From: Cyclobacterium marinum DSM 745
Lineage (GTDB): Bacteria; Bacteroidota; Bacteroidia; Cytophagales; Cyclobacteriaceae
Reading direction: 5' to 3'
DNA length: 64,000 nucleotides
NCBI RefSeq assembly: GCF_000222485.1
Contig: NC_015914.1
Location: forward strand, 2,173,501-2,237,500
Shown: positions 20,627 through 30,442 of the stretch, one piece after another
Layout: each line of letters opens with the position of its first letter
Position numbering within the stretch: position 1 is the first letter of the stretch
Position numbers and translations under genes: made by a program
The notes under the pieces: generated by a model
Databases searched by the model: none
The model's input: only the letters and a program-made list of their open reading frames with translations
What the model was told of the DNA's origin: nothing

Positions 20627-23600
20627 TTAGAAAGAAACACTTGTACCAAAAGAAAAGACTTTCATGATTGGATAGTTATTTAGATTTCCCAGTTCAGGAT
20701 CCATAATTTCAGTTCCCGAATGAATCAGGAATAAGTTTTGTCCTGTAACGAACAGTCTCGCTTTGGAAACTTTAATTGCCTCTAAGAGATGGGTAGGAAT
20801 AGTGTAGGAAAGCTGCAGGTTCTTTAATCGAGCATAAGACGTATTGTGGTAAGAATAGTCTGTCCTAAAATTTAATCGCCAATATTCCTCTTCTCTTTCA
20901 AATGCCCTAGGCTTATCAGCATTAATATTATCGGGAGTCCACCTGCCTTCTGCGTCATATTGAAAATAATTACCTGAACTCCCTTGCAATGAAGTGTACA
21001 TTAATCTCATCGATCTTCCGGCACCTTGCACCAGCCCTCTTAGTTCCCAATTTTCATATTTAAAATTAAAAGAAAGACCATAGGTGATTTGTGGATTGGT
21101 TGTCCTGTCATACAAGGTTCTGTCGTCATTATTAATGACGCCATTGCCATCATAGTCTTCAATGATAATATCACCAGGGCGTGCACCAGGCACATGGGGT
21201 AAGGAATTCACATGCTCTTCATCCCGGAAAATACCTATTGATCGGTAAAGTAAGGCAGATCCCTGAGGGTGACCTGTCTGAACCTGCCAAGGAACATTTC
21301 GCTCCGGTTCGTCAAATTCTATTACACTATTACGGGCAAAAGCAAGGTTCCCATTTATTCCATAAGAATACTTTGGCTTCTGGTCGTTGTATCCCAGAAT
21401 AACTTCAAACCCCTTATTGTCTACAATGCCAAAATTTTCATCGGGTAAGGAGATGCCGGTATAGTTAGGGACTGAAGCGCTTCTTTGAACAAGAATATTG
21501 TTTCTTCTTTCATAAAAGAATTCTGTATCTAAACTTAACCTTCCGTCTAAAAAATTTGATTCAAATCCCGCATTATAAACATTGGCTACTTCCCAAGTGA
21601 TAAAAGGATTTGGTGTTCCGGTTAGGTTTAGACCTGTGTTATAATTCCTGCTAGACCCGAATACGGTGCCTTGGTCAAACTCATAACTTGTGAGGTATTG
21701 AAATGGATTAACTAGGTCGTTCCCCATCTTGCCCCAAGATGCTTTCACTTTGAAAAAATCAATAAAGCCGATATTATCTTTCCAAAAGTCTTCGTTGGAA
21801 GCATTCCAACCGGCAAGCACCCCCGGGAAGTTTCCCCAACGGCCGCTTTCTTCTGAAAACCTAAGGGAGCCATCTCTCCGGAAACTAAACTGAAATAAAT
21901 AAGTTTCCTTAAAATTATAACTAAACCTTCCAAAGTAATTTACCCGAGCATCTATATCAATCCATCCTCCGTTATCTTTTTCAGCATTTCCTCCGGCGAA
22001 CAAGTAGGGCAACTCATCTGAAACAAAATATCGTCTGAATGCTTCAATACCCTGACCGGTATATTCAGAATTTTCATAAGAAATAAAAGTGCTAATATTA
22101 TGAACGTCATTCAAGGTTTTGTCATAGTTCAACTTGAAGTTAAAAGTATTGGTAATGGTATTATCAAAGAAATCTCTAAGTCTCGGTTCGGGTGCCTGAC
22201 CACTGGGGATTCCAGTAAGAAATGCTGACCCATCCTCACTACCCGTATTCCCTGCTGCCAAATACCCGCCTACGTCCAAGTGATATAGAGGAAAAGGTCT
22301 CTCGAACAGTTTCCTTTGCTTGAAGTAAACATCATATGCATAATAACTGGAAAGTGTCAAACCTTCCACTCCTGGGATTTTTAAATTAGCAGAAAGAGTA
22401 TTGTTGCTTCGGTACCGTCTGTCATCATCGTACCCTGGTTCAAAGGATGAGATCACAAGGGGTTGGTCTCCTCGTTCCACATCAGGACCCGGTAAGCCAT
22501 TGGGCCAAATTGCTGTTTCTGTAGGATAACCCCTGATCAAATGCGCAAATACTGTTCCTGCTCCCCGAGTAGGAAACATCCTTTTTTCTTGGGAAGCAAT
22601 GATATTAATACCTACATCTAAATATTCATTAACTTTTACGTCTACATTTGCCGTTAGATTATACCGGTTAAACGAACTAGCAGAGTTGGAGTAAATCCCG
22701 CCATCATATTGCGTGCCTAAAGCTCCATAATAATTAACAGATTCACCTCCTCCACTAACTGAGAAATTATGGCTGCGGTTTCTGCTGTAATCAGCCAGTC
22801 CTGCAGCAAACCAGTCGGTATTGGGATGGGTCCAAGGTAAATTTCCTTCTTTGTATTTTTCAATATCTTCTAAGGAAAAAGACATGTTGGCTTCGTCCAC
22901 TCCCCTGTATGATTGCATTTCTCGGATCATCTGTGCATAGGTAGGGGCATCGGCCATTTCAGGAACCATGGTTGGTGAAAGAAAGCCTTCGTAAAACTCA
23001 TAACTGAAAGTGGCAGGAGTATTCTTTAACCCGCCTTTGGTAGTAACAAGGATAACTCCATTGGCGGCCCTAGACCCATAAATAGCAGCTGATGCGTCTT
23101 TAAGTACGGTTATGCTTTCAATATTGTTAGCTGGAACCGAATTCAAGTCCCTTCCCGGTATCCCGTCAATCACGATTAAAGGATTGTTATTGCCCAAAGT
23201 GGAACTTCCTCTAACCAAAATAGATGCTTGGTCATTGCCCGGTTCACCGCTGCTTTGCTGTACAATAGCTCCCGGTAGACGCCCGGCAAGGGCATTAGAA
23301 ATTGTGGAGACTGGAGCGGCACTTAACTCTTCATTACCTATTGTTGTTACAGATCCGATTACATTGACTTTTTTCTGAGTTCCATATCCTACTACTACTA
23401 CCTCATCGAGGCCTTGGATATCTTCATTCAAAATAATGTCAATCACAGCCCTGCCATTCAAGGGCACCTCCTGTGTAAGGTATCCAATGGAGGAGAAAAC
23501 CAGAATATCATCTTCGGAAGGCACATTAAGTGAATAGGTGCCATCTAGGTCAGTAACTGTGCCTATGACTGTGCCTTTTACTAATATACTGACACCCGGA

Positions 23601-23752
23601 ATTTGCTCTCCGCTGGATGAGGTGACTGTACCGGAGACATTTATGGGTTCTCCATTTGCAAACGAACTGGCAACCATCAATAGTAGTCCTAAAATAGCTA
23701 TAAAGGAAAAATTGATGATCCTAAAAAGGGATCGGAAAAATGCTTTTTTCAT
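20627..23752 (-). CDS. SusC/RagA-family TonB-dependent receptor
   Basis: Outer-membrane TonB-dependent channel, 1041 residues, full length. The signal peptide is followed by a carboxypeptidase-regulatory-like domain (VSGTVTSSSGEQIPGVSILVKG), the TonB box region GLDEVVVVGYGTQKK, the plug (VSTISNALAGRLPGAIV, NNPLIVIDGIPG, SITVLKDASAAIYGSRAANG) and a 22-strand barrel ending with aromatic FSFGTSVSF. It forms an operon with the SusD-like gene downstream. Upstream lies a 643-base divergent region shared with the DUF1553 gene. Confidence 0.96.
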   Translation of the reverse strand: MKKAFFRSLFRIINFSFIAILGLLLMVASSFANGEPINVSGTVTSSSGEQIPGVSILVKGTVIGTVTDLDGTYSLNVPSEDDILVFSSIGYLTQEVPLNGRAVIDIILNEDIQGLDEVVVVGYGTQKKVNVIGSVTTIGNEELSAAPVSTISNALAGRLPGAIVQQSSGEPGNDQASILVRGSSTLGNNNPLIVIDGIPGRDLNSVPANNIESITVLKDASAAIYGSRAANGVILVTTKGGLKNTPATFSYEFYEGFLSPTMVPEMADAPTYAQMIREMQSYRGVDEANMSFSLEDIEKYKEGNLPWTHPNTDWFAAGLADYSRNRSHNFSVSGGGESVNYYGALGTQYDGGIYSNSASSFNRYNLTANVDVKVNEYLDVGINIIASQEKRMFPTRGAGTVFAHLIRGYPTETAIWPNGLPGPDVERGDQPLVISSFEPGYDDDRRYRSNNTLSANLKIPGVEGLTLSSYYAYDVYFKQRKLFERPFPLYHLDVGGYLAAGNTGSEDGSAFLTGIPSGQAPEPRLRDFFDNTITNTFNFKLNYDKTLNDVHNISTFISYENSEYTGQGIEAFRRYFVSDELPYLFAGGNAEKDNGGWIDIDARVNYFGRFSYNFKETYLFQFSFRRDGSLRFSEESGRWGNFPGVLAGWNASNEDFWKDNIGFIDFFKVKASWGKMGNDLVNPFQYLTSYEFDQGTVFGSSRNYNTGLNLTGTPNPFITWEVANVYNAGFESNFLDGRLSLDTEFFYERRNNILVQRSASVPNYTGISLPDENFGIVDNKGFEVILGYNDQKPKYSYGINGNLAFARNSVIEFDEPERNVPWQVQTGHPQGSALLYRSIGIFRDEEHVNSLPHVPGARPGDIIIEDYDGNGVINNDDRTLYDRTTNPQITYGLSFNFKYENWELRGLVQGAGRSMRLMYTSLQGSSGNYFQYDAEGRWTPDNINADKPRAFEREEEYWRLNFRTDYSYHNTSYARLKNLQLSYTIPTHLLEAIKVSKARLFVTGQNLFLIHSGTEIMDPELGNLNNYPIMKVFSFGTSVSF

Positions 23753-24395
23753 ACTTTGGGTTTTTTGGGTTTATCATTTATTAAATCTTGTTTGTGATAG
23801 AAAGGGTCTAGAAAATTCTTAACCCCACCGATTGGAGAGGAGCCTCTCCAAATACCATCTTCCTGTCTGTCTAAATTGATAGGTAAGCAGAAGGCAACAG
23901 GTGCCCCTTGGTTATTTGGCAAACCAATTGTTCCCAATATAATTTTAATTTTGAAAAAATAACATATTTTAATGGAATACTTTTATTATATACACATTGA
24001 TAATATTATATATATTTTTATATAAGTAACATTTTATTTCAAATGGGATTTTATCTCTCCGAGATTGAAAAGGGTTTTCTATTTACCGTCCATTTTAATC
24101 GTTTTTTAGTTTGATTTTTGCTACTTAAAAAAGTGGATTGCAGGTATTATTTGATTGAAATGTTTAGGGAGAGTGACCTTCGTTTAACTGGTAATTTCTT
24201 TGATTCATCACCTGTCATTTAGCTGATAGAGTAAAAAGGAGCTATTAAATCAGTTCAGTAGAACAGCTGTTCCATTAAGTGAATATGACCTAATTTTAAA
24301 TGGATATATTCTATGATATCTTCAAAAAATATGGGAATTGGATTAAATTTCGGTTAAATTTATTTTGACACTTAATAATTGACCCGAAGCGTACA
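23753..24395. other. AT-rich divergent control region (SusC/D versus DUF1553/DUF1501)
   Basis: 643 bases without a convincing gene. The part around 23960-24040 is nearly all A/T with TATATATA tracts. It must hold the promoters of the SusCD operon (leftward) and the DUF1553 gene (rightward). No clear TTTG-N19-TAnnTTTG pair or operator palindrome could be picked out. Confidence 0.6.
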
Positions 24396-27300
24396 ATGTC
24401 GATTAGATGGATACATTTATTTTTGGTAATATTGGCTTTCTCCTGTCAGCCCAGTTTGCCGGAGCCTATAGCTCAGGAAATGGAAAAACTTCCGGAGCAG
24501 GTGGATTTTAATATCCATGTGAAGCCCATTTTATCTGACAATTGCTTTTCATGCCATGGTCCCGATGAGGCAGCAAGGGAAGCAGGAATGAGACTAGACC
24601 TTCCTAAGGCTGCTTATACAGCCACAAAGGAAAGTGGTAAAATTCCTATTAGTCCCGGGAAATTGAAGCAAAGTGAAGTTTTTCACCGGATCATCTCAGA
24701 AGATCCCAATTTCCAAATGCCTACCCCTGAGTCTCACTTAACTTTAACCAATAGACAAAAAGCCATCCTTATAAAATGGATCCAATCAGGGGCTGCATAT
24801 CGCCCCCATTGGGCATTCATTACGCCGGAACTACCGAAAATTCCGGCCCCAAAGATCCAAAATTGGTCCATGAAACCCATTGACCTCTTTGTGGGTCAGC
24901 AACTTTTTGAACATGGATTTGAACCCAGTCCCCCTGCTTCCAAAGAATTACTTTTGAGAAGGTTAAGTTTAGATATAACCGGGTTGCCTCCATCTCTGGA
25001 AGAATTAGATGCCTTTCTGGCAGACAGTTCGGAAAATGCCTATGAAAAACAAGTAGACCGTTTGTTAAAGTCAGCCCATTATGGAGAGCAGATGGCCTTG
25101 TACTGGATGGATCTTGCCAGGTTTGCCGATACCCATGGCTATACCGTAGATAGATTTCGAGACATGTCCCCCTGGCGCGATTGGGTGATAGATGCTTACA
25201 ATCAAAACATGCCTTATGATCAGTTTATCACTGAGCAGTTGGCAGGTGATCAATTGCCAAATCCTACAAAAAATCAAAAGTTGGCCACTGCTTTTAATCG
25301 CATTCATCCTCAAAATATGGAGGGCGGGATTGTTCAGGAGGAGTTCAGGGTAGAATACGTCGCAGACAGAACAAATACCCTAGGCAAAGCTTTTATGGCC
25401 CTAAGTCTAGAATGTGCAAGGTGTCATGACCACAAGTTTGACCCCATAAGCCAAAAGGAATACTTCCAGCTTAGCAGTTTTTTCAATCAAGTGGATGAAG
25501 CAGGACAGATTTCCTGGGACAATGCAATGCCTGTACCCACCATGCTTTGGACAGATGAACAAAAAGGCAACTTGCTAAAGATGTTAAAGGCTGATATTAG
25601 CCAGGCAGAAAAGGCCTTGTCCGCTATAAAAATTGAAGAGCTGGCCAAATTTGAAGCTTGGATCAATAATGAATCCTATAGAAATACTCGCTTTTTCAAT
25701 CCATCTCAATCCTTACTTTCTCATTTTGATTTTGACAAAACTCCTTTGCAAGATAACATGAACTCCAAGGTTCAGGGAATTATGGAAAGCAACGGAGAAA
25801 AAAGCAAACAGCCCGAATTGGTAGAAGGGTATAAAGGTAAAGCAGCTTCTTTAAACGGCGATTCATGGTTGAAGATGGGGGGAGTGGGTAGTTTTTCAAA
25901 AGACCAACCCTTCAGCGTTGGTATATGGGTGAATATCCCCTCGGACTTAGAAAATGGAGTGATTTTCCATACCGGAAATGGAGCGGTATTGTTCAATAGA
26001 CGTGGTTATCACCTGTATTTGAAGGACAACAAATTGGAAATGATTCTTGCGCACACGGCCCCATACAATGTGATAAGTAATTTGACGATTGAAGGGATCC
26101 CAAGAGATCAGTGGGTTCATTTGCTGATGACCTATGATGGCTCCTCTAAGGCAGCTGGAATAAAGACCTATGCCAATGGAAAATTGATGCCTGCTGAAAT
26201 GTCCAGGGACAACTTGTACAAAGACATTCTGTTTAATGGAAATAACCAGGCAGGAATTCAAGTGGGAGCAGTATGGAGAGGAAGAGGGCTAAAAGGTGCT
26301 GCTGTGGATGAGCTTCAAATATTCAATAAGGAATTAACTCCTTTAGAAATTCTAGATTGGTTACAACCTGAAGAATTTGCTCAGCTGATCAGTAAAAATC
26401 CCACCGAATTAAGTGCAGCAGACAAAAAAGCATTTGAAGCTTTCTATTGGCACAATGTATCAAAAAAGTATCAATATCAATTGAAGGTAGTAGAAAAAGC
26501 CAGAAGCGAACATACTGCTGAGGTTGAGCCAGTGCAAGAAGTAATGGTAATGGAGGACATGGATCCGCCGAGACCCACTTATATTTTGGAGCGAGGAGAA
26601 TATGCTGCCCATGGTGAGAAAGTGGATGCCGGCACACCTGAGTCCATTCTGCCCATGCCGGAAGATTATCCAAAAAACCGGCTAGGCCTGGCCCAGTGGT
26701 TGGCAGATCCAAAACATCCACTGACTGCAAGAGTGGCAGTAAACCGCCTTTGGCAGCAATTCTTTGGCAAAGGCTTGGTCGCAACCTCTTCAGATTTTGG
26801 GAATCAGGGAGAAATGCCCAGTCATCCGGAATTATTAGATTGGTTGGCAGTAACCTTCAGGACCTCCGGTTGGGATGTAAAAAAATTGCAGAAAATGATA
26901 TTGATGTCTGCCACTTATAGACAGTCCTCTCTGGCCGGAAAAGATTTACAGGAAAAGGATCCAGACAATACTTGGTTGGCCAGAGGCCCTTCAGGAAGGA
27001 TGGCAGGGGAAATGATCAGAGACAATGCGCTTTTTGCAAGCAGTATGCTGGGGAAAACAATAGGAGGGCCAAGTGTCAAACCATACCAACCCGAAGGATT
27101 ATGGTCTGTAAATGGTGGACAATATGTAGAAGATACCGGTGAAAATCTGTTCAGGAGAAGTTTATATACCTTATGGAAGCGTTCTGTACCTAATCCCACC
27201 TTGCATATATTTGATGCGCCGGAAAGATCAGAAGCGACTATTAAAAGACAGGAAACGAACACCCCCCTTCAAGCTTTGGTGCTAATGAACGATCCAATTT

Positions 27301-27602
27301 ATGTGGAAATTGCAAAAGTGATGGGCATGCAGATAGCTTCTGAACAGGACACCGGCAAGGCCATTCAAAATGCTTTTCGAAAGCTTACAGGAAGGTTTCC
27401 CAAAGATGCAGAACTGGCTGTTTTATTACGTTTAAAGGAAGCGGAACTAGAAAAATTTAAAAAATCTCCTGAAAAAATGGCCGGTTGGCTTAACACCGGA
27501 GCTTATCTGGTTAAAGAAAACCCTGACCAGTATGAGTGGGCGGCCAATACAGTAGTAGCTAGTGCCATACTCAACGCTGACGCTACCATCACCAAAAGAT
27601 AA
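24396..27602 (+). CDS. PSCyt1/DUF1549/LamG/DUF1553 lipoprotein
   Basis: 1068-residue secreted lipoprotein (Cys17 in LAFSC) of the type best known from Planctomycetes. Domains in order: a planctomycete-type cytochrome c with CFSCH (50-54), DUF1549/PSCyt2 (about 160-365, RRLSLDITGLPPS, MDLARFADTHGYTVD, ECARCHDHKFDPIS), a LamG/concanavalin-like module (about 435-655), and DUF1553 (about 760-1010, NRLWQQFFGKGLV, LQKMILMSATYRQSS, RQETNTPLQALVLMNDP). Such proteins nearly always precede a DUF1501 gene, as here (6 bases apart). The activity is unknown; the haem site suggests redox chemistry on a carbohydrate. Confidence 0.9.
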   Translation: MSIRWIHLFLVILAFSCQPSLPEPIAQEMEKLPEQVDFNIHVKPILSDNCFSCHGPDEAAREAGMRLDLPKAAYTATKESGKIPISPGKLKQSEVFHRIISEDPNFQMPTPESHLTLTNRQKAILIKWIQSGAAYRPHWAFITPELPKIPAPKIQNWSMKPIDLFVGQQLFEHGFEPSPPASKELLLRRLSLDITGLPPSLEELDAFLADSSENAYEKQVDRLLKSAHYGEQMALYWMDLARFADTHGYTVDRFRDMSPWRDWVIDAYNQNMPYDQFITEQLAGDQLPNPTKNQKLATAFNRIHPQNMEGGIVQEEFRVEYVADRTNTLGKAFMALSLECARCHDHKFDPISQKEYFQLSSFFNQVDEAGQISWDNAMPVPTMLWTDEQKGNLLKMLKADISQAEKALSAIKIEELAKFEAWINNESYRNTRFFNPSQSLLSHFDFDKTPLQDNMNSKVQGIMESNGEKSKQPELVEGYKGKAASLNGDSWLKMGGVGSFSKDQPFSVGIWVNIPSDLENGVIFHTGNGAVLFNRRGYHLYLKDNKLEMILAHTAPYNVISNLTIEGIPRDQWVHLLMTYDGSSKAAGIKTYANGKLMPAEMSRDNLYKDILFNGNNQAGIQVGAVWRGRGLKGAAVDELQIFNKELTPLEILDWLQPEEFAQLISKNPTELSAADKKAFEAFYWHNVSKKYQYQLKVVEKARSEHTAEVEPVQEVMVMEDMDPPRPTYILERGEYAAHGEKVDAGTPESILPMPEDYPKNRLGLAQWLADPKHPLTARVAVNRLWQQFFGKGLVATSSDFGNQGEMPSHPELLDWLAVTFRTSGWDVKKLQKMILMSATYRQSSLAGKDLQEKDPDNTWLARGPSGRMAGEMIRDNALFASSMLGKTIGGPSVKPYQPEGLWSVNGGQYVEDTGENLFRRSLYTLWKRSVPNPTLHIFDAPERSEATIKRQETNTPLQALVLMNDPIYVEIAKVMGMQIASEQDTGKAIQNAFRKLTGRFPKDAELAVLLRLKEAELEKFKKSPEKMAGWLNTGAYLVKENPDQYEWAANTVVASAILNADATITKR

Positions 27603-27608
27603 TTGATT

Positions 27609-29102
27609 ATGTGCAATCACCATAAAAAACATTGGTTTCGTGCTTATCCGGACCTTCATGAGCTGGAGAAAAAGATAGACCGAAGGCATTTTCTTACCAA
27701 AACAGCCATGGGTATGGGTGGACTCGCATTGGCTTCTTTGTTTTCTAATGATGGGCTTATGGCCAAAGGAATGGAGACCATGCTGGGATCAGGATTGCCG
27801 GGACTTCCACATCATGCGCCTAAAGCCAAGCGAATTATTTATCTTTTTCAAAGTGGAGGACCTTCACAGTTGGATCTTTTTGATTATAAGCCAGGCCTAA
27901 GTGATAGGCATGGACAAGACCTTCCGGAGTCCATCCGTGGAGGTCAGCGCCTAACCGGTATGAGTGCCAATCAAAGCATTTTTCCTGTAGCCCAATCCAG
28001 TTTTAAGTTTCAGCAGTATGGGAAGAGTCGGACATGGGTGAGTGAACTGATGCCACATATGGCCGAAGTGGTCGATGAGCTTTGTTTTATTAAATCCATG
28101 ATTACAGAACAGATTAATCATGATCCGGCCATTACATTTATGCAAACCGGACACCAATTGCCGGGAAGGCCTTCGATGGGAGCTTGGCTATCCTATGGTC
28201 TAGGATCTGAAAATCAAAACTTGCCGGGTTTTGTCGTCCTTGTGTCCAAAGATGCAGTGAGGGATCAGCCCTTGTATGCAAGACTTTGGGGCAATGGGTT
28301 TTTGCCTTCCCAGCATCAAGGGGTTCAATTCAGGTCAGGAAAAGACCCTGTGCTCTTCTTGAGCAACCCGGAGAACTATGACGGACATGATCGAAAGGAA
28401 ATGTTGGATTACCTTAAGGACTTGAATGGCATCCAGTATGATACCTATGGGGATCCTGAGATAAATGCAAGAATTGCCCAATACGAAATGGCTTTCCGCA
28501 TGCAAACCTCAGTGCCTGAAGTATCGGATATGTCTGATGAACCTGATTGGGTTTTTGATTTGTACGGTGAGTCAAGTAGGGATCCCGGGACCTATGCAGC
28601 CAATTGTCTTTTGGCCAGGAAGCTAATAGAAAAGGATGTGAAGTTTGTACAGCTTTACCATCAGGGATGGGACCAGCATGGCAACTTACCCAATGGTATA
28701 AAAAATCAATGTGCCAAAACGGATCAGGCAAGTGCGGCATTGATTAAGGATCTTAAGCAAAGAGGATTGCTTGAAGATACATTGGTAGTTTGGGGAGGAG
28801 AGTTTGGAAGAACGGTATACAGTCAGGGAACATTAACGGCTGATAATTATGGCAGGGATCACCACCCCCGGTGCTTTACCATGTGGATGGCAGGGGCAGG
28901 AGTGAAGCCGGGCTTTACCTATGGTGAAACAGATGATTTTGGATACAATGTCACCAAAGATCCGGTACATGTGCATGATTTTCATGCCAGCTTGATGCAC
29001 CTTTTTGGTGTCGATCATGAAAAATTGATTTTCAAGCATCAAGGAAGAAGGTACCGGCTTACTGATGTGGCAGGGAATGTGGTCAATGGGCTTTTTACCT
29101 GA
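27609..29102 (+). CDS. DUF1501 (sulfatase-like) Tat-exported protein
   Basis: 497-residue DUF1501 protein, distantly related to alkaline phosphatase/sulfatase folds. A Tat signal with twin arginine at 25-26 ([20 protein letters not shown]) follows a short N-terminal extension that is conserved in the family. Later landmarks are [42 protein letters not shown] and [17 protein letters not shown]. The ATG at 27609 is chosen over a TTG at 27603. It is coupled with the DUF1553 gene. No biochemical function is established for this pair. Confidence 0.9.
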   Translation: MCNHHKKHWFRAYPDLHELEKKIDRRHFLTKTAMGMGGLALASLFSNDGLMAKGMETMLGSGLPGLPHHAPKAKRIIYLFQSGGPSQLDLFDYKPGLSDRHGQDLPESIRGGQRLTGMSANQSIFPVAQSSFKFQQYGKSRTWVSELMPHMAEVVDELCFIKSMITEQINHDPAITFMQTGHQLPGRPSMGAWLSYGLGSENQNLPGFVVLVSKDAVRDQPLYARLWGNGFLPSQHQGVQFRSGKDPVLFLSNPENYDGHDRKEMLDYLKDLNGIQYDTYGDPEINARIAQYEMAFRMQTSVPEVSDMSDEPDWVFDLYGESSRDPGTYAANCLLARKLIEKDVKFVQLYHQGWDQHGNLPNGIKNQCAKTDQASAALIKDLKQRGLLEDTLVVWGGEFGRTVYSQGTLTADNYGRDHHPRCFTMWMAGAGVKPGFTYGETDDFGYNVTKDPVHVHDFHASLMHLFGVDHEKLIFKHQGRRYRLTDVAGNVVNGLFT

Positions 29103-29163
29103 GCTATTGACGATAATGTTGATTTTATTTTAAGTAAATAAAGAACACAGATACCTTTTTAGC

Positions 29164-29772
29164 TTAAAGAAAAAACCCTAACCTAGGGCCAAAGTACTTT
29201 CCTCTCCTTTTAAAAAACTGATCATAATAGACGGCCCCCTGAATTCCTATACTCCATTTGTTGTAAAATTCCTTCCGCAAACTAAATTGAGCAGGAAAAG
29301 TTATGCCTTGTGAATATTCGTCTATAAGAAAAAAACCGCGGTATTCTTGTTTGTCCTCATTGAAATATACCGGTGCATAGTAATTATTCCGATCCACGAA
29401 CATGCCTATTCCAACTCCTCCCTCTAGCAAAATAGAAAATGGTAGTGCTATTTTTCTATTGACCATAAATGAAAAATGATCCGAAGTAAGTGTCCCTTCA
29501 AGTGGAAGTGGCATTACCATTATCGGTGTTCCGGCCATCGATTCTCGACAATAATTGTTCCAAGAACGATTAAGAGAAACACCCATGGACCATTGATTAT
29601 TTAATTGATAGAAAAACCCTAGGTTTGCATTAATGCCGACACTTGGTAACTCTATGGCCCTTTGATCGCCAATTGTAAAATAGCCGAGGTTAAAATGCAG
29701 GTCTAAATTTTGGGCTAATAGCTCACCTATAGTACAAAACAAAAGGCCGGCTATTGTTAAAAGCTTTCTCAT
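29164..29772 (-). CDS. Putative outer-membrane beta-barrel-like protein
   Basis: 202-residue protein with a signal peptide (MRKLLTIAGLLFCTIGELLA, mature start near QNLDLHFNLGYF). The body is rich in alternating hydrophobic/aromatic strands (GINANLGFFYQLNNQWSMGVSL, FGPRLGFFL at the end), as in small outer-membrane barrels. It lies 9 bases downstream of a similar gene on the same strand and the two probably form an operon. No family name can be given. Confidence 0.6.
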   Translation of the reverse strand: MRKLLTIAGLLFCTIGELLAQNLDLHFNLGYFTIGDQRAIELPSVGINANLGFFYQLNNQWSMGVSLNRSWNNYCRESMAGTPIMVMPLPLEGTLTSDHFSFMVNRKIALPFSILLEGGVGIGMFVDRNNYYAPVYFNEDKQEYRGFFLIDEYSQGITFPAQFSLRKEFYNKWSIGIQGAVYYDQFFKRRGKYFGPRLGFFL

Positions 29773-29781
29773 AAATTACTA

Positions 29782-30324
29782 TTAAAAACGGTACCGTATT
29801 TCCGGACCTAAATGAAATGCGCCAATGCTGTAGAAGGGAGTAATAAATAAGCCTGTTTTTACTCCGGCAAAAAGATTTTCTCCGATATTTTTACTGAAAT
29901 TTAATTCCAAAGGCATTATAAAATCTCTGTAGAATTCAGTGATTTGCGTAGCCTGATCGATTTCATCACTGCTGTACTCCAGATAGTACCCAATACCTGT
30001 GCCCACAGCCAGCGACCATCCTTTTTTTAACGGAAATTTTTTTTGAAAAGTAAGGTAAAAAAGGTTTGTGTTCTCCCGGATTTTTAAGCCATTTCTATCA
30101 GAAGTATGATTGAAGCGTCCAAACATATAATTGGAAGACAAGGCAAATTTTTCATTGAAATGATAGTCAAACTTTATCCCGTAAGAGGGTCCAAGTGTTC
30201 CTTTGGAGTAGTTCCCAAAACTTGTTGGTGAAAATACACCCGCATAAATAGCCTTATCATATTGCTGCGCAAAAGTGACTGATACTACCAAATTGAGAAA
30301 AATAACAATTACAAATTTCTTCAT
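29782..30324 (-). CDS. Putative outer-membrane beta-barrel-like protein
   Basis: 180-residue protein with a signal peptide (MKKFVIVIFLNLVVSVTFAQ). Strand-like segments such as SYGIKFDYHFNEKFALSSNYMFGRF and the C-terminal FHLGPEIRYRF fit an outer-membrane barrel. It shares architecture with the gene immediately downstream (both end in G-P-x-[IL] followed by aromatic/basic residues), so they may be distant paralogues. A TAATTTTG box lies 7 bases upstream of the ATG. Function unknown. Confidence 0.6.
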   Translation of the reverse strand: MKKFVIVIFLNLVVSVTFAQQYDKAIYAGVFSPTSFGNYSKGTLGPSYGIKFDYHFNEKFALSSNYMFGRFNHTSDRNGLKIRENTNLFYLTFQKKFPLKKGWSLAVGTGIGYYLEYSSDEIDQATQITEFYRDFIMPLELNFSKNIGENLFAGVKTGLFITPFYSIGAFHLGPEIRYRF

Positions 30325-30331
30325 AGCGTTG

Positions 30332-30339
30332 CAAAATTA
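30332..30339 (-). promoter_or_regulatory. Candidate -7 box (TAATTTTG) for the barrel-protein operon
   Basis: Read on the - strand, TAATTTTG (TAnnTTTG type) ends 7 bases before the ATG at 30324. No matching TTTG element was seen 19 bases further upstream, so this is a partial match. Confidence 0.35.
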
Positions 30340-30392
30340 GGAAATTAAGCAACAACTAGCTGGTTTTTAGTTCATTATATGAGCCTTATATG

Positions 30393-30442
30393 TCTAATCT
30401 ACTATAAATTAGGTTATTGTAATAATAGATTAGTAGATTAGA
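30393..30442. repeat. 12-bp perfect inverted repeat
   Basis: TCTAATCTACTA (30393-30404) and TAGTAGATTAGA (30431-30442) are perfect inverse copies separated by 26 bases, directly after the stop of the DUF2254 gene. It may be a weak terminator or a binding site; there is no T run in the direction of that gene. Confidence 0.6.

Noticed and set aside
24001..24060. A/T tract as an origin or attachment site
   Set aside because: It is simply AT-rich DNA in a divergent promoter region, without iterons, a recombinase gene or flanking direct repeats.
26389..26784. 131-codon open frame on the - strand inside the DUF1553 gene
   Set aside because: The + strand product has family motifs over the same region; the antisense product is Pro/Leu-rich without any motif.
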